A program made the translations under genes and the position numbers. The notes below the pieces were generated by a model. The model worked only from the letters and a program-made list of their open reading frames with translations, was not told the DNA's origin and ran no database searches. Source: Bdellovibrionales bacterium (GTDB taxonomy: Bacteria; Bdellovibrionota; UBA1018). From it: a DNA stretch of 64,000 bases. The stretch lies in the NCBI GenBank assembly GCA_018266355.1, contig JAFEAP010000013.1, positions 1 through 64,000 of the forward strand, given 5' to 3'. Every line of letters begins with the position of its first letter. The stretch's first letter is position 1. Shown piece after piece: positions 44,096 through 55,041 of the stretch.

Positions 44096-44745
44096 GCAAC
44101 CCTCTTCGTTTCAACCCCGTAGGCGCGCTGACGGATGATGTCGAGCGTTTCGAGCGTGCACTGGTCGAGCTCGCTCACGAGGCGGTTCGTGCGGTTCATG
44201 ATGAAGGAGAACGCGACCATCGCCGGAATGGCGACGCCGAGACCCATCATCGTGGCGTTCATCGCGGTCGAGATACCGGCCGCGAGGAGCGCCGACTTCT
44301 CTTGCGGGTTCGCCGTACCGACGGCTTCGAAGGATTGGATCAGACCGGCGATGGTGCCGAAGAGACCCAGAAGGGTGGCGACGTTCGCGATCATCGAGAG
44401 GAACGCGGTACGCTTCGAGATGTTCTCGATCCATTCACCCACGACGATGCTGAGGCCGTCGCCGACCATCTGCTCCGGCAGGTGTGCGCGGAGGAGGCCT
44501 TCCTTCATGACTTGCGCGGCCGGCTTCTGCGGATACTGATCGCAGAGCGAGATCGCGTCTTGAACCTTGTCGGCCATCACGAGCTCGCGGATGCGGTGAT
44601 AGAACTTCGAACGGCCCGCGAGCGGGTACGTGAAGAACACCATTTTCACGCGTTCCATCACGATCGCGACGGCGAACACGCCGGCGATGATGATGGGAAG
44701 CACGTGAGATAAGTTATTCATTACGAATTCGGTAAACTTTCCCAT
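44092..44745 (-). CDS. TolQ/ExbB/MotA-like proton-channel protein
   Basis: 217 residues with three membrane helices: LPIIIAGVFAVAIVMERV, then ANVATLLGLFGTIAGLIQSF and the pore helix AGISTAMNATMMGLGVAIPAMVAF, which holds the conserved Thr and Pro. It leads the cluster (TolQ, TolR, TolR, large repeat protein, small secreted protein, TonB-like protein, repeat protein). GGAGAG lies 7 nt before the ATG. Proton flow here should power the machine. Confidence 0.92.
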   Translation of the reverse strand: MGKFTEFVMNNLSHVLPIIIAGVFAVAIVMERVKMVFFTYPLAGRSKFYHRIRELVMADKVQDAISLCDQYPQKPAAQVMKEGLLRAHLPEQMVGDGLSIVVGEWIENISKRTAFLSMIANVATLLGLFGTIAGLIQSFEAVGTANPQEKSALLAAGISTAMNATMMGLGVAIPAMVAFSFIMNRTNRLVSELDQCTLETLDIIRQRAYGVETKRVA

Positions 44746-45153
44746 GGTCGGATCTCTCCTAAGATCGAATCTCGTGCGGGAATCCCGCGCGAAGGACTGC
44801 CTCTCGGTGCCGTCTAGCCAATGGACAAAGAGGTATCCAGGAGACGTATCGTCAGAAGACAGCGGTCGATTCAGTCTAAATTCGGGAACTTAACAATTGT
44901 TTTATCCGTAAGCGGCCCAGGGAGCGGTTCACGGAGGTCCTCGAAAGCGCGGGGCAATTCGCCGGTGGGGAGCGGAAAAACGCCCGCGTCGCGCGCGACA
45001 CGGTATTTCGCGGAATTCAGAGTGTGGAGTTCTCTCTAGATATGTAGAGCGGGCCGACGGCGGCCGCCGAGTGAAAAATCGCTTTAGCGTCGGCGGATTG
45101 ACGCCGATAAGCCGGGTGAACCATCACGATGCACTCCGCCAGGAATCCCCGTC
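44746..45153. other. 408-nt divergent spacer upstream of the motor operon
   Basis: No gene is supported here. It must contain the promoters of the TolQ-like operon (leftward) and the secreted protein gene (rightward). I see only weak promoter-like words, such as TTGTTA 17 nt before TGAATC on the minus strand near 44870-44900, and a small hairpin TCGGCG/CGCCGA (about 45089-45106) before the rightward gene. I cannot assign these with confidence. Confidence 0.35.
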
Positions 45154-45963
45154 ATGAAATTTTCCACGCTCTTAGCCTATTCGATCGCGTTCGTTTGTGC
45201 CGCCGGATCCGCCGCCGCCCAGGAGAAACCACGTGTGAACGTGATCTACCGAGAAGCGAAGGGCGTTACCCGCGATTACCATAAACGCACCGTCTACCAC
45301 AGCGGAGCCGACGACGCGAAGATCGCGAGTTTCGCGAAAGACTATGCCTGTCTCGCGAACGTGCTCGAAGCGCTTGCGAAGATGCCGATGTCGGACGCCC
45401 ATGCGGGCCTGTGCCCGGGCACCTTCGCCCACTACGAGGCGGACGTGAATCTCGTGCTCACGAAAGAACGCGTTTACAGGCCCGACAACATGTACGGGTC
45501 CGATCCGGTCGCTGTCAGCGCACGATGCGGCTATGACGGACACCCGCGGGACGATGCGGGAATTTCGAACCAGATTTTCGCGTTCTCCCTCGACCCGGCA
45601 ACTTGCTCGGCGATGGGCGCGAAGACCTTCACCGCGGATTTGACGAAACGAATCGAAACGCAATGGGACCTTGTCGCCGCTTCGCGCGCGAAGGAGATCG
45701 CCGATTCGAAGAAGCCGAAGAAAACGGAGGCGGAACTCGAAAAGGAGCGCCAAAAGAAGATCGCCGACGAAAAACACGCGCGCGAGCTGCGCGAAAAACG
45801 CGCGAACGAACTCCTGAAAAAGTCCTTCGGTAAGGCGAAGGGCACTCCCGGCGCCGAGGACGTCGCGATCAACCCCGAAAAACAGCTTCCCGCACTCCAG
45901 CCTCCGATGAAGGAAAAGGACGCGCCGACGCTTCCGCCGAAGACGGGGGCGGACGCGGGCTGA
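45154..45963 (+). CDS. Secreted protein with charged helical C-terminus
   Basis: 269 residues with a signal peptide (LLAYSIAFVCAAGSAAA, then QEKP). The first 170 mature residues carry four cysteines (YACLANV, GLCPGT, ARCGYD, ATCSAM), probably in disulfides. A long Lys/Glu helix follows (AELEKERQKKIADEKHAREL) and ends in Pro-rich sequence. I do not recognise the family. It is convergent with the outer-membrane barrel gene, 15 nt apart. Confidence 0.65.
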   Translation: MKFSTLLAYSIAFVCAAGSAAAQEKPRVNVIYREAKGVTRDYHKRTVYHSGADDAKIASFAKDYACLANVLEALAKMPMSDAHAGLCPGTFAHYEADVNLVLTKERVYRPDNMYGSDPVAVSARCGYDGHPRDDAGISNQIFAFSLDPATCSAMGAKTFTADLTKRIETQWDLVAASRAKEIADSKKPKKTEAELEKERQKKIADEKHARELREKRANELLKKSFGKAKGTPGAEDVAINPEKQLPALQPPMKEKDAPTLPPKTGADAG

Positions 45964-45978
45964 CCCGCGAGCGGCTCC

Positions 45979-46791
45979 TTACGGAAAGAAAACCCCGAGC
46001 CCGATCTGGATCCAGCTCGTCGTGAGCGAACGGCTCGTCTCGGGCGTCGTCGGGAATTTATCCGAGTGCCAGAGCAGGCGCCAGTCGACGCCGACGAACC
46101 AGGTCTTGTTCAGAAAGAACTGCTGACCGAGACCGAAGAAATAACCGATCGAGGATCCGATCTGCGCCTGGTGCTGGGAAAGGCCGATCGCGGTGTTGAA
46201 GTCGTAATAGATGATCTTCGACCCGAGGAGCGAGAGCTTCCCGTAGACGAGGCTGCCGCGCGCTTCGGCGCCCATGACCGACTTCCCGGGGTTGACGATC
46301 GGGTTCACGCGCGATCCCCCGGCCGCGACCGTCGCGTCGCCGGCGGCGGTGTAAGCCTGGTTGTTCGAGTGGCTGATGCTCGAGTAGAACGCGTGAAGCG
46401 AGAGGAATTCGTTGATGTGATAGCCGAGGGAGAGGCCGATCGATTTCTGGTCCTGGAACGCGTCGTCCGACCAGAAGCCGTATTTCAGAGCGGCTTCCCA
46501 GCGCCCTTTTTTCGTGTAGCGACGGTTCTGCACGACGTCCATCAAGTCTTCGTTGCCGACCGTCCAGTACCGGCGCTTCATCGACTGCACGTCGATGCGC
46601 TCGGGTAGCGTGCCCGCTTCGTCGGCGTCGGAGGTCTGAACCTTCAGCGTATCGGGCGACGCGGGCGCCGTCGGGTTCGCTTGTTGCGCCGGTTGCGCGG
46701 CCATCGCGCTCGAAACCGTCAGCGCGAAGATCGTCAAAATTCTGCCGATGCCGAATCCAAATCCCCGTGAAGAATGTTGGTGATTCATCAT
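45979..46791 (-). CDS. Outer-membrane beta-barrel protein (myxo-type, Glt-neighbour)
   Basis: 270 residues with a signal peptide and a short N-terminal linker. A segment NRRYTKKGRWEAALKYGFW resembles the RRYYTKKGR-like start of the deltaproteobacterial outer-membrane barrel family (TIGR04565 type). Alternating aromatic strands follow and the protein ends in Phe-Phe-Pro. Myxococcus GltA, GltB and GltH are barrels of this general type. The position beside the motor operon supports a role as the outer-membrane part, but that is inference. Confidence 0.75.
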   Translation of the reverse strand: MMNHQHSSRGFGFGIGRILTIFALTVSSAMAAQPAQQANPTAPASPDTLKVQTSDADEAGTLPERIDVQSMKRRYWTVGNEDLMDVVQNRRYTKKGRWEAALKYGFWSDDAFQDQKSIGLSLGYHINEFLSLHAFYSSISHSNNQAYTAAGDATVAAGGSRVNPIVNPGKSVMGAEARGSLVYGKLSLLGSKIIYYDFNTAIGLSQHQAQIGSSIGYFFGLGQQFFLNKTWFVGVDWRLLWHSDKFPTTPETSRSLTTSWIQIGLGVFFP

Positions 46792-46848
46792 ATTTATTTC
46801 AAAGTTAAACGCATTTAGGGAGAATAGGAAGCAGGAACAAATAAAGGA

Positions 46849-47430
46849 ATGAGCGCACCCACCTACTTAGCCAAGGCAGGAAAAGTCACGGGGCCCTTCG
46901 ATGCGAAGACCATCGAAGAGATGAAGGCCTCCGGCGAATTTTACAAGCACGAGTGGATGTGGGACGGCCAGTCTCCCGACTGGTCGCCCGTGCCGCGCCA
47001 ACTCGCCTCGCCTCCGTCGCTTCCGGAAGTGCCGAAGCAGATCACGCGCATCTCCGTCGACCAAACCGCGACCCACGACGTGAAGTCGAGCGCCGCGAAA
47101 GCCCCGGCCCCCGCGGCCGTCCAGGCGAAGTCTTCGTTCGGCGGCGCGGATATCAAGACGAGCAAGAAGACTTTCTGCGCGGTGCTTTTCGATACTCGCC
47201 TCACGATCGGCGGCGAGGTCAGCCAGGCGCATTCGCGCGGCGGCCGTTTCGTTTCTACGCCCACCCATTCCGTTCCCGTCTCGAAGGGCTCGAACGCGCT
47301 CCTCGACCTGCTCGACGAGGCCACCGACCGTTCCACGAAAATCCAAGCCTCGGTCACCAACGTCTCCCGAATGGGAGATCGGTGGGTGCTCGACCTCGAG
47401 TGGTCCTCCCTCCCTCTGCTCGACGCCTGA
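46849..47430 (+). CDS. GYF_2-domain protein
   Basis: 193 residues. The N-terminal 50 (YLAKAGKVTGPFDAKTIEEM, then GEFYKHEWMWDGQSPDWSPV) are a GYF_2 domain, a fold that binds Pro-rich or partner peptides. A Pro/Ala/Lys linker follows, then a C-terminal beta-rich domain that resembles PilZ (DTRLTIGGEVSQAHSRGGRF; its usual RxxxR and DxSxxG boxes are absent). GYF domains also occur in Myxococcus GltJ/AgmX, so the location next to a Glt-like cluster is suggestive. There is no signal peptide. Confidence 0.72.
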   Translation: MSAPTYLAKAGKVTGPFDAKTIEEMKASGEFYKHEWMWDGQSPDWSPVPRQLASPPSLPEVPKQITRISVDQTATHDVKSSAAKAPAPAAVQAKSSFGGADIKTSKKTFCAVLFDTRLTIGGEVSQAHSRGGRFVSTPTHSVPVSKGSNALLDLLDEATDRSTKIQASVTNVSRMGDRWVLDLEWSSLPLLDA

Positions 47431-47727
47431 GCCTCGATTTTTCCCGGATGAAGTCCTATTCATCCCGGTTTGACGAATTCCCCCGGGATTTCGATTACTA
47501 ACCGCGGGTCGTCGTGTTTTTCCGTCAATCGGTTGGCGGCGTTTCTCGTTCGGCTCGGCGTTTCGCGACGGAGCTTTATACCCGCCCGCGAAAATATTTT
47601 CGTCAAAAAGGGCCCAAATCCCTAGTGATTTCCAAACTTTTTCCCCAGCCAAACCTAAAGAACTCCTTCGCGAGAGCCGAATCGTTCCTTGGAGCAAGTC
47701 ACAAACCCGCAAGAGGAACGCAAGAAG
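47431..47727. other. 297-nt spacer upstream of lon
   Basis: No gene is evident. A weak hairpin (CCGGATGAA/TTCATCCCGG, about 47446-47472) follows the GYF_2 gene but has no T-run. The lon promoter should be in the rest. I cannot identify a heat-shock sigma site with confidence. Confidence 0.35.
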
Positions 47728-50178
<2,451 letters not shown>

Positions 50179-50198
50179 AAATAAGATAACCTCCAGAC

Positions 50199-51290
50199 GT
50201 GGAGCCACTTTCCACTCTATTGGTTTTGATCCTCATCGCGGCCTCGGGATTCCTGAACGGATCCGAGGTCGCGCTGTTTTCCCTCTCGAAGATCCAGCTC
50301 AAGACGATCCGCGAGAAATTCAAGGCCCCGCACCGGAAGATCCGGAAACTCCTCGGCGACCCCGCGGGCCTCCTCGCCTCGATCCTCATCGCGAACGAAG
50401 TCGTGAACGTCGCCCTCTCTTCGCTCGTCTCGAGCGCGGTCTCGGGTTCGCACGACCATCCGTGGCTCCGCGCGCTCGCGAACGGACCGCTCTCGGGACT
50501 GCCCGAGTGGGCGATCGACGTGATTCTCGGCACGATCATCACCGCCCCCCTTCTCCTCCTTCTCTGCGAGATCACGCCGAAGATCGTTTCCGCGCGCGTG
50601 AACACGCTCATCGCGCCCGCCGTCGCGACGCCGCTCGGAGCCCTCTATCAGGCGATGACCCCGGTGCGCTTCCTCATCCGTTCGGTCGAGATCGGCCTGA
50701 AGAAGATCATGCCCGGCACCCGCGGCGAGGGTCCGCTGATCTCGACCTCGGCTAAACTCCGCGAGGAAGACTTCATCAACCTCGTCGAGGAAGCGCAGAA
50801 GGAAGGCGCGATCCAATCGACCGAGCTCGGACTCATCCGGAACGTCTTCGACCTCGACGACACGCCGGTGAGCGAGATCGCCACCCCGCTCTCCCGCGTT
50901 TTCATGCTTCCGCAGTCGACCAGCATCCAGTCCGCTCTTTCCTCGATGAAGGAAGGCTCGTCCGGCCAACGCTACTCGCGCGTGCCGGTCTTCGGGAAAA
51001 GCCGGCAGGAGATCGTCGGCATCCTCTACTCGAAGGATCTCCTGGTCGCGCGCCACGAACGCGAGGATCCGAATACGCCGATCAGCGAGCTGATGTGGAA
51101 ACCCTTCACGGTGACCGCGCACACCCAGCTGAATTCCCTTTTCCGGAAGATGAAGCGCCAACGCATCCACCTCGCGATCGTCACGAACAACCAAGGCGTT
51201 CCGATCGGCATCGTCACGATGAACGACGTGCTCGAAGCGGTCCTCGACGAGCTCCTGATCGCGGACGACGAGGAGGGCGAAGACGAATGA
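50199..51290 (+). CDS. CNNM/CorC-type membrane protein (DUF21 plus CBS), first copy
   Basis: A 363-residue member of the CNNM (DUF21) family, of which CorB/CorC-type members handle Mg2+ or other divalent cations. Four membrane helices in the first 150 residues (LVLILIAASGFLNGSEVALFS; ILGTIITAPLLLLLCEITPK) precede a CBS pair (about 200-345) ending in an acidic tail. GTG 50199 is the start; no strong ribosome binding site. It lies 20 nt after lon and overlaps the next gene by 4 nt. Confidence 0.85.
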   Translation: MEPLSTLLVLILIAASGFLNGSEVALFSLSKIQLKTIREKFKAPHRKIRKLLGDPAGLLASILIANEVVNVALSSLVSSAVSGSHDHPWLRALANGPLSGLPEWAIDVILGTIITAPLLLLLCEITPKIVSARVNTLIAPAVATPLGALYQAMTPVRFLIRSVEIGLKKIMPGTRGEGPLISTSAKLREEDFINLVEEAQKEGAIQSTELGLIRNVFDLDDTPVSEIATPLSRVFMLPQSTSIQSALSSMKEGSSGQRYSRVPVFGKSRQEIVGILYSKDLLVARHEREDPNTPISELMWKPFTVTAHTQLNSLFRKMKRQRIHLAIVTNNQGVPIGIVTMNDVLEAVLDELLIADDEEGEDE

Positions 51291-52564
51291 ACGCGCTCTC
51301 GACGTCCACCCTCTTCTCGTTCGTATTCCCCCTGCTCGCGCTCGAGGGACTCTTCGCGGGCAGCGAAATCGCGTTGCTCTCCGCGGACAAGATCAAACTC
51401 AAGTCGAAGGCGAGCGGCGGGTCCTCGGCGGCTCGACTCGCGCTCGGTCTCGCGAACCGGCCGGAACGCGTCCTGACCTCGACTCTCGTGATGACCGCGT
51501 TTTGCGTCGTCGTGACCGCCGGCCTCTGCTCGCTCTGGGCGGAAGGCCGCTACGGTGCGAATTCCGAATGGCGCGCGATCCTCCTCGCTTCCCCCCTCAT
51601 CGTCGTCTTCGGCGAATTCGTGCCGAAAACCGTCTTCCAGAAGTACGCCGACCGCCTAGCGCCGATCATGGCGTATCCGGTGACCCTCGTCTATTTCGTG
51701 CTCTACCCGATCACGAAGATGATCTCCCTTTACACCGGGGCGCTCTCCCGCGGTCTCCGCCCGCTCGAGGAACTGCTGACCGGGAAGACCCACTCCGGAC
51801 GCGACGAAGTCCTCTCCGTCCTCGCCTACGGAAAACGCGAGAGCGAACTCGGGGTAAGCGAGAAGCGGATGATCCGCCGGATCTTCGACTTCAAGGGCAC
51901 CGAGGCGAAGCACATCCTCATCCCGCTCATCAAGGTCGAGGCGATCGAGGAGCACGCGACGATCCGCGAGGCGCTCGAGCGCTTCAAGAGCCACCGCCAC
52001 TCGCGCATGCCGGTCTACTCGGGCCGGATCGACAACATCGTCGGCGTCCTCGAGGTTTCCGACCTCTTCCACGCCCCGGATCCGAACCAAAGCGTGCGGA
52101 ACTTCATCACGAACGCGACGTACGTCGCGGAAACCCACCACCTCGACGACTTGCTCAAGATCATGCGCCGGGACGAATCCGAGATGGTCGTGATCGTGGA
52201 CGAGTACGGCGGCGCGATCGGGATCCTCACCTTCGAGGACATCGTCGAAGAGATCGTCGGCGAAATCGAGGACGAACACGACGACGACCAGACGGCGGAG
52301 TTCAAGGAACTCGGCGAGAACCGCTACCTCATCCAAGCCCGGATGGAAATCACGGCGATCAACGAGAAGCTCCACCTCGAGCTTCCGGAAGGCGACTACG
52401 AAACCGTCGGCGGCTTCCTTCTCCAACAGTTCGCGAAGATCCCCGAGCCCGGTGACGAGCTCCACTTCGACACGGCCGCGGGCACCCTCCGCTTCGTCGT
52501 CCGCAAGGCCACCGCGCGCCAGATCCAGAGCGTTCTGGTGGAAATTCTCCAGTCCCGGAATTAA
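51287..52564 (+). CDS. CNNM/CorC-type membrane protein with CorC_HlyC domain, second copy
   Basis: 425 residues with DUF21 membrane helices (LFSFVFPLLALEGLFAGSEI; FVPKTVFQKYADR), two CBS domains (about 205-325; HSRMPVYSGRIDNIVGVLEV and VVIVDEYGGAIGILTFEDI) and a C-terminal CorC_HlyC transporter-associated domain (YLIQARMEITAINEKLHLEL to RFVVRKA). The first copy lacks this last domain. ATGA overlap with the first copy suggests a heteromeric pair. Mg2+ efflux or maintenance is likely by family. Confidence 0.88.
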   Translation: MNALSTSTLFSFVFPLLALEGLFAGSEIALLSADKIKLKSKASGGSSAARLALGLANRPERVLTSTLVMTAFCVVVTAGLCSLWAEGRYGANSEWRAILLASPLIVVFGEFVPKTVFQKYADRLAPIMAYPVTLVYFVLYPITKMISLYTGALSRGLRPLEELLTGKTHSGRDEVLSVLAYGKRESELGVSEKRMIRRIFDFKGTEAKHILIPLIKVEAIEEHATIREALERFKSHRHSRMPVYSGRIDNIVGVLEVSDLFHAPDPNQSVRNFITNATYVAETHHLDDLLKIMRRDESEMVVIVDEYGGAIGILTFEDIVEEIVGEIEDEHDDDQTAEFKELGENRYLIQARMEITAINEKLHLELPEGDYETVGGFLLQQFAKIPEPGDELHFDTAAGTLRFVVRKATARQIQSVLVEILQSRN

Positions 52565-52589
52565 AATGGTCTTCGGGGAGACGCGCAGG

Positions 52590-53762
52590 ATGCGAGCGTC
52601 AAAAATCGAACTCACGCCGATGAAACGAGCGAAGAGAGTCGCGACCGGAGTCGCGGTCGGACTCCTTTTCGCCGCGGTCGTCGCGTTCGCGCCGATCGCG
52701 GAGGAACCGACGCCGATCGCTTTCGAGTCCGGAGAATCGGGAGCGCGCGAACCCGCCGCGCTGGCCGCCCCGATGGACGCCCCTCACCTGCTCTTCATCA
52801 CCCTCGACGGCGTTCGCCCCGACGAGTTCTTCGATTGCGCCTTCGTGAAGGACCTCGCGAAGTCCGGATGCTCGTTTCCGAACCTTTTCGCCGAGGTCCG
52901 CGCGAAGCGGTTCGAGGTCGCGGGCATGGTCGTCGGCAATACCCGCCGGCGGAGCCTTCCCGGATACCAATCGATCTACAGCGGGAAAAACCAGGACGCC
53001 ACCTGCCGGGACAACGACGATTGCGCGCAGGTCCCGACCCAGACGTGGCTCGAGCACATCCGCTACGCCCGCGGCCTCATGCCGTACCAGGTCGCCTCGA
53101 TCGCGTCCTGGAACAAGATGCCGATCGCGGTCGAGAAGGTCCCGGGGATCATCACGGTGAACGCCGGCATCGTCGATATGATGGATCCGAGGTCGCCGGA
53201 CCTCTCCGTTCCGAAGGAGCTCGAGCTCGAAAGCCGCTGGCAGGGAGAGAAGATGTACCTCCCGCGGTGGGAAAACGCGCGCGACGACCGATTCACCTTC
53301 CGGTACGCGCAGTGGTACCTCACGACGATCAAGCCGGACGTCCTCGCGGTCGGTTTCTTGAACTCCGACGAGCTCGCGCACGAGGACGATTTCTCGGGTT
53401 ACAAGAAACAGCTCCGCACCTACGACGGTTACATCAAAACCTACCTCCAGGACCTGAAGGACAGCGGCCTCTACGACAATACGATCGTCTTCGTCACGAC
53501 CGATCACGGCCGCGGATCGGGTTTCTTCGGCTACGCCTTCCAAGGCCACGGACCGGAATGGTACCTCGACCACTCGGCCGTTACTTGGGCCGCGATTTCC
53601 GTCCCGCCTCGTCTCGGGGCCGAGTGGGCGTCGATCCGGAAGCGTTACGAGCGGAGGCTCCTCACCCAGCTCGACATCCGTCCGATCGTCGAGGAGCTCA
53701 TGATCCCGCTGCATCCGTCCCCGCCGAAGAAACCGGGTTCGATCTGGCCGTCACGGCGCTGA
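52590..53762 (+). CDS. Alkaline-phosphatase-fold hydrolase (sulfatase/nucleotide pyrophosphatase type)
   Basis: 390 residues with an N-terminal signal anchor (ATGVAVGLLFAAVVAFAP). The alkaline-phosphatase-superfamily core has a first metal Asp in LLFITLDGVRPDEF, a nucleophile region GNTRRRSLPGYQSIYSGKNQ, and metal ligands in FLNSDELAHEDD and VTTDHGRGSGFFG and FQGHGPEW. It could be a phosphodiesterase, phosphatase or sulfatase; the substrate is unknown. The ATG at 52590 follows GGGGAG by 7 nt; the longer frame lacks this. Confidence 0.82.
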   Translation: MRASKIELTPMKRAKRVATGVAVGLLFAAVVAFAPIAEEPTPIAFESGESGAREPAALAAPMDAPHLLFITLDGVRPDEFFDCAFVKDLAKSGCSFPNLFAEVRAKRFEVAGMVVGNTRRRSLPGYQSIYSGKNQDATCRDNDDCAQVPTQTWLEHIRYARGLMPYQVASIASWNKMPIAVEKVPGIITVNAGIVDMMDPRSPDLSVPKELELESRWQGEKMYLPRWENARDDRFTFRYAQWYLTTIKPDVLAVGFLNSDELAHEDDFSGYKKQLRTYDGYIKTYLQDLKDSGLYDNTIVFVTTDHGRGSGFFGYAFQGHGPEWYLDHSAVTWAAISVPPRLGAEWASIRKRYERRLLTQLDIRPIVEELMIPLHPSPPKKPGSIWPSRR

Positions 53763-53822
53763 CGCTAGGTAAGTTTCGCCCATTCCCGCGAAGGGCGGAA
53801 TTCCCTAGAATGGATCGTAGCT

Positions 53823-54233
53823 ATGGCGAAAAAAGTTTTGATCGTCGATGACATCGCGTTCGTGAGAAAAACCCTGGCGGAAATCCTCCGCGAGGGAGGT
53901 TATCAAGTCGTCGGCGAAGCGTCCGACGGTCGCGAAGCGGTCGAGAAATGGACCGAGCTCCGTCCCGACGTGGTCACCATGGACGTCGTGATGCCGAACC
54001 TGAGCGGCATCGACGCGACGAAGGAAATCCTGAAACGGGACAAGCAAGCGATCGTCGTGATGATCTCCGCGATGGACCAGATCCACCTCGTGATGGAAGC
54101 GATCAACGCCGGCGCGAAAGACTACATCCAGAAACCTTTCCACTCGGGCGACATCCACCAGGTGATCTCCCGCGCCCTTCGGGGCGAATCGAATCCCGAA
54201 GCTCCGGCGACGCTCGCTCCCCGGGCCGGTTAG
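53823..54233 (+). CDS. CheY-like single-domain response regulator
   Basis: 136 residues of receiver only. The acidic pair DD sits in VLIVDDIAFVR, phospho-Asp in VTMDVVMPNLSG, Ser/Thr in VVMISAMD and Lys in YIQKPF. It is not proven to be the chemotaxis CheY. A TAGAAT -10-like element lies at about 53809. A short membrane protein gene begins 17 nt after its stop. Confidence 0.9.
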   Translation: MAKKVLIVDDIAFVRKTLAEILREGGYQVVGEASDGREAVEKWTELRPDVVTMDVVMPNLSGIDATKEILKRDKQAIVVMISAMDQIHLVMEAINAGAKDYIQKPFHSGDIHQVISRALRGESNPEAPATLAPRAG

Positions 54234-54250
54234 AGCGAAAGGAAGCTCAC

Positions 54251-54559
54251 GTGCTGAAAGTCATCGGCTGGCTCCTGAAGGCCTCGTTTTTCACCGCCCT
54301 CGTCCTGGTCGCCGCCCACTACGTCACGTGGGACGGAAAGACCGTGAGCGACCAGGTGAACTCCACCCTCTCCCACGCGGATAAGTCGGCCCCCGTGCGG
54401 ACGATCTCGAAGAAATCGAAGTCGCTTCTCCGCGACGCGAAGGAAGCCGCCTCTCGCGTCGGAGTCCGACGCGAGACCGACTCCAGACACGACGAGACGA
54501 TTCCGAGCGAGGACCGCGAAAGCCTTCAGGCGCTGATCCATTCTTCCGACGCCGGTTGA
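54251..54559 (+). CDS. Short single-pass membrane protein
   Basis: 102 residues from GTG 54251, which follows AAAGGAAG by 5 nt. One N-terminal helix (VIGWLLKASFFTALVLVAAHY) and a charged C-terminal part of about 75 residues (SKKSKSLLRDAKEAASRVG). Family unknown. It is likely co-transcribed with the CheY-like gene, and a strong terminator follows. Confidence 0.62.
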   Translation: MLKVIGWLLKASFFTALVLVAAHYVTWDGKTVSDQVNSTLSHADKSAPVRTISKKSKSLLRDAKEAASRVGVRRETDSRHDETIPSEDRESLQALIHSSDAG

Positions 54560-54586
54560 TTGATCCCGAGCGTGAAAATAAAAAGA

Positions 54587-54622
54587 GGGAAGGCGGACGA
54601 AATCCGCCTTCCCTGAATTTTT
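54587..54622. terminator. Bidirectional rho-independent terminator
   Basis: A perfect 11-bp stem (GGGAAGGCGGA/TCCGCCTTCCC) with a 5-nt loop (CGAAA) is followed by GAATTTTTT on the plus strand and by CTCTTTTTATTTT on the minus strand. It closes the rightward membrane-protein gene and the leftward small secreted gene. Confidence 0.92.
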
Positions 54623-54642
54623 TGGTCGCGAGGTCCGACGGC

Positions 54643-54843
54643 TTAGTTGCCGTTGCCTTGCGTGTTCTTTTTCTCGACCGTCTGGCCGCCGTTATTCGAA
54701 GCGGCTTGCTTGTCGGCGGCGAGGATCTTGCCCGCGACGTAGTCTTCGCAAGCGGTCTTGCCGTTCGAGTAGTCGACGGCGAAAACGGAGATCGGGTTCA
54801 GGAACGCGGCCAGGACGAAAAGCAGGGTAAAACGGGACTTCAT
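54643..54843 (-). CDS. 66-residue secreted protein behind a sigma54 promoter
   Basis: MKSRFTLLFVLAAFLNPISVFA is the signal peptide and about 44 residues remain, beginning VDYSNGKTACEDY and rich in Asn, Gly and Lys at the end. AGAGG lies 7 nt before the ATG. A sigma54 -24/-12 site lies about 65 nt upstream. The protein is too small for an obvious fold and may be a secreted or pilus-associated peptide. It is last in the leftward hit/Tad region and closes with a strong terminator. The longer frame to 55017 is not supported. Confidence 0.6.
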   Translation of the reverse strand: MKSRFTLLFVLAAFLNPISVFAVDYSNGKTACEDYVAGKILAADKQAASNNGGQTVEKKNTQGNGN

Positions 54844-54907
54844 ACTCACACCTCTCAACACACAGTGAGAACCCTTCATATCCAACGTCGGGTCCATACT
54901 GAGTATT

Positions 54908-54925
54908 AAGCAACGCGGATGCCAA
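54908..54925 (-). promoter_or_regulatory. Sigma54 (-24/-12) promoter for the small secreted gene
   Basis: Minus strand TTGGCATCCGCGTTGCTT fits the sigma54 consensus TGGCAy-N5-TTGCw. The invariant GG and GC are separated by 10 nt. Transcription would begin near 54900, giving a leader of about 57 nt. Confidence 0.65.
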
Positions 54926-55041
54926 GCGTTATAGTGAGTTAAATAGTTGAAATTTAAGGCCTTTTGCCTGGGTCGTTTTTGGCCTGTTGCACGGATGACT
55001 GACGGGTGCCCAATCATTAGGCAGTCGAACCGGGCCGAAAA

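Noticed and set aside
45080-45153. GEMM-I (c-di-GMP) riboswitch before the secreted protein gene
   Set aside because: Words such as GACGC, AAGCC, GAACCA and TGCACTCC resemble the class, but the GCAAACC element and the P1 tetraloop stem are absent, and the first hairpin does not fit.
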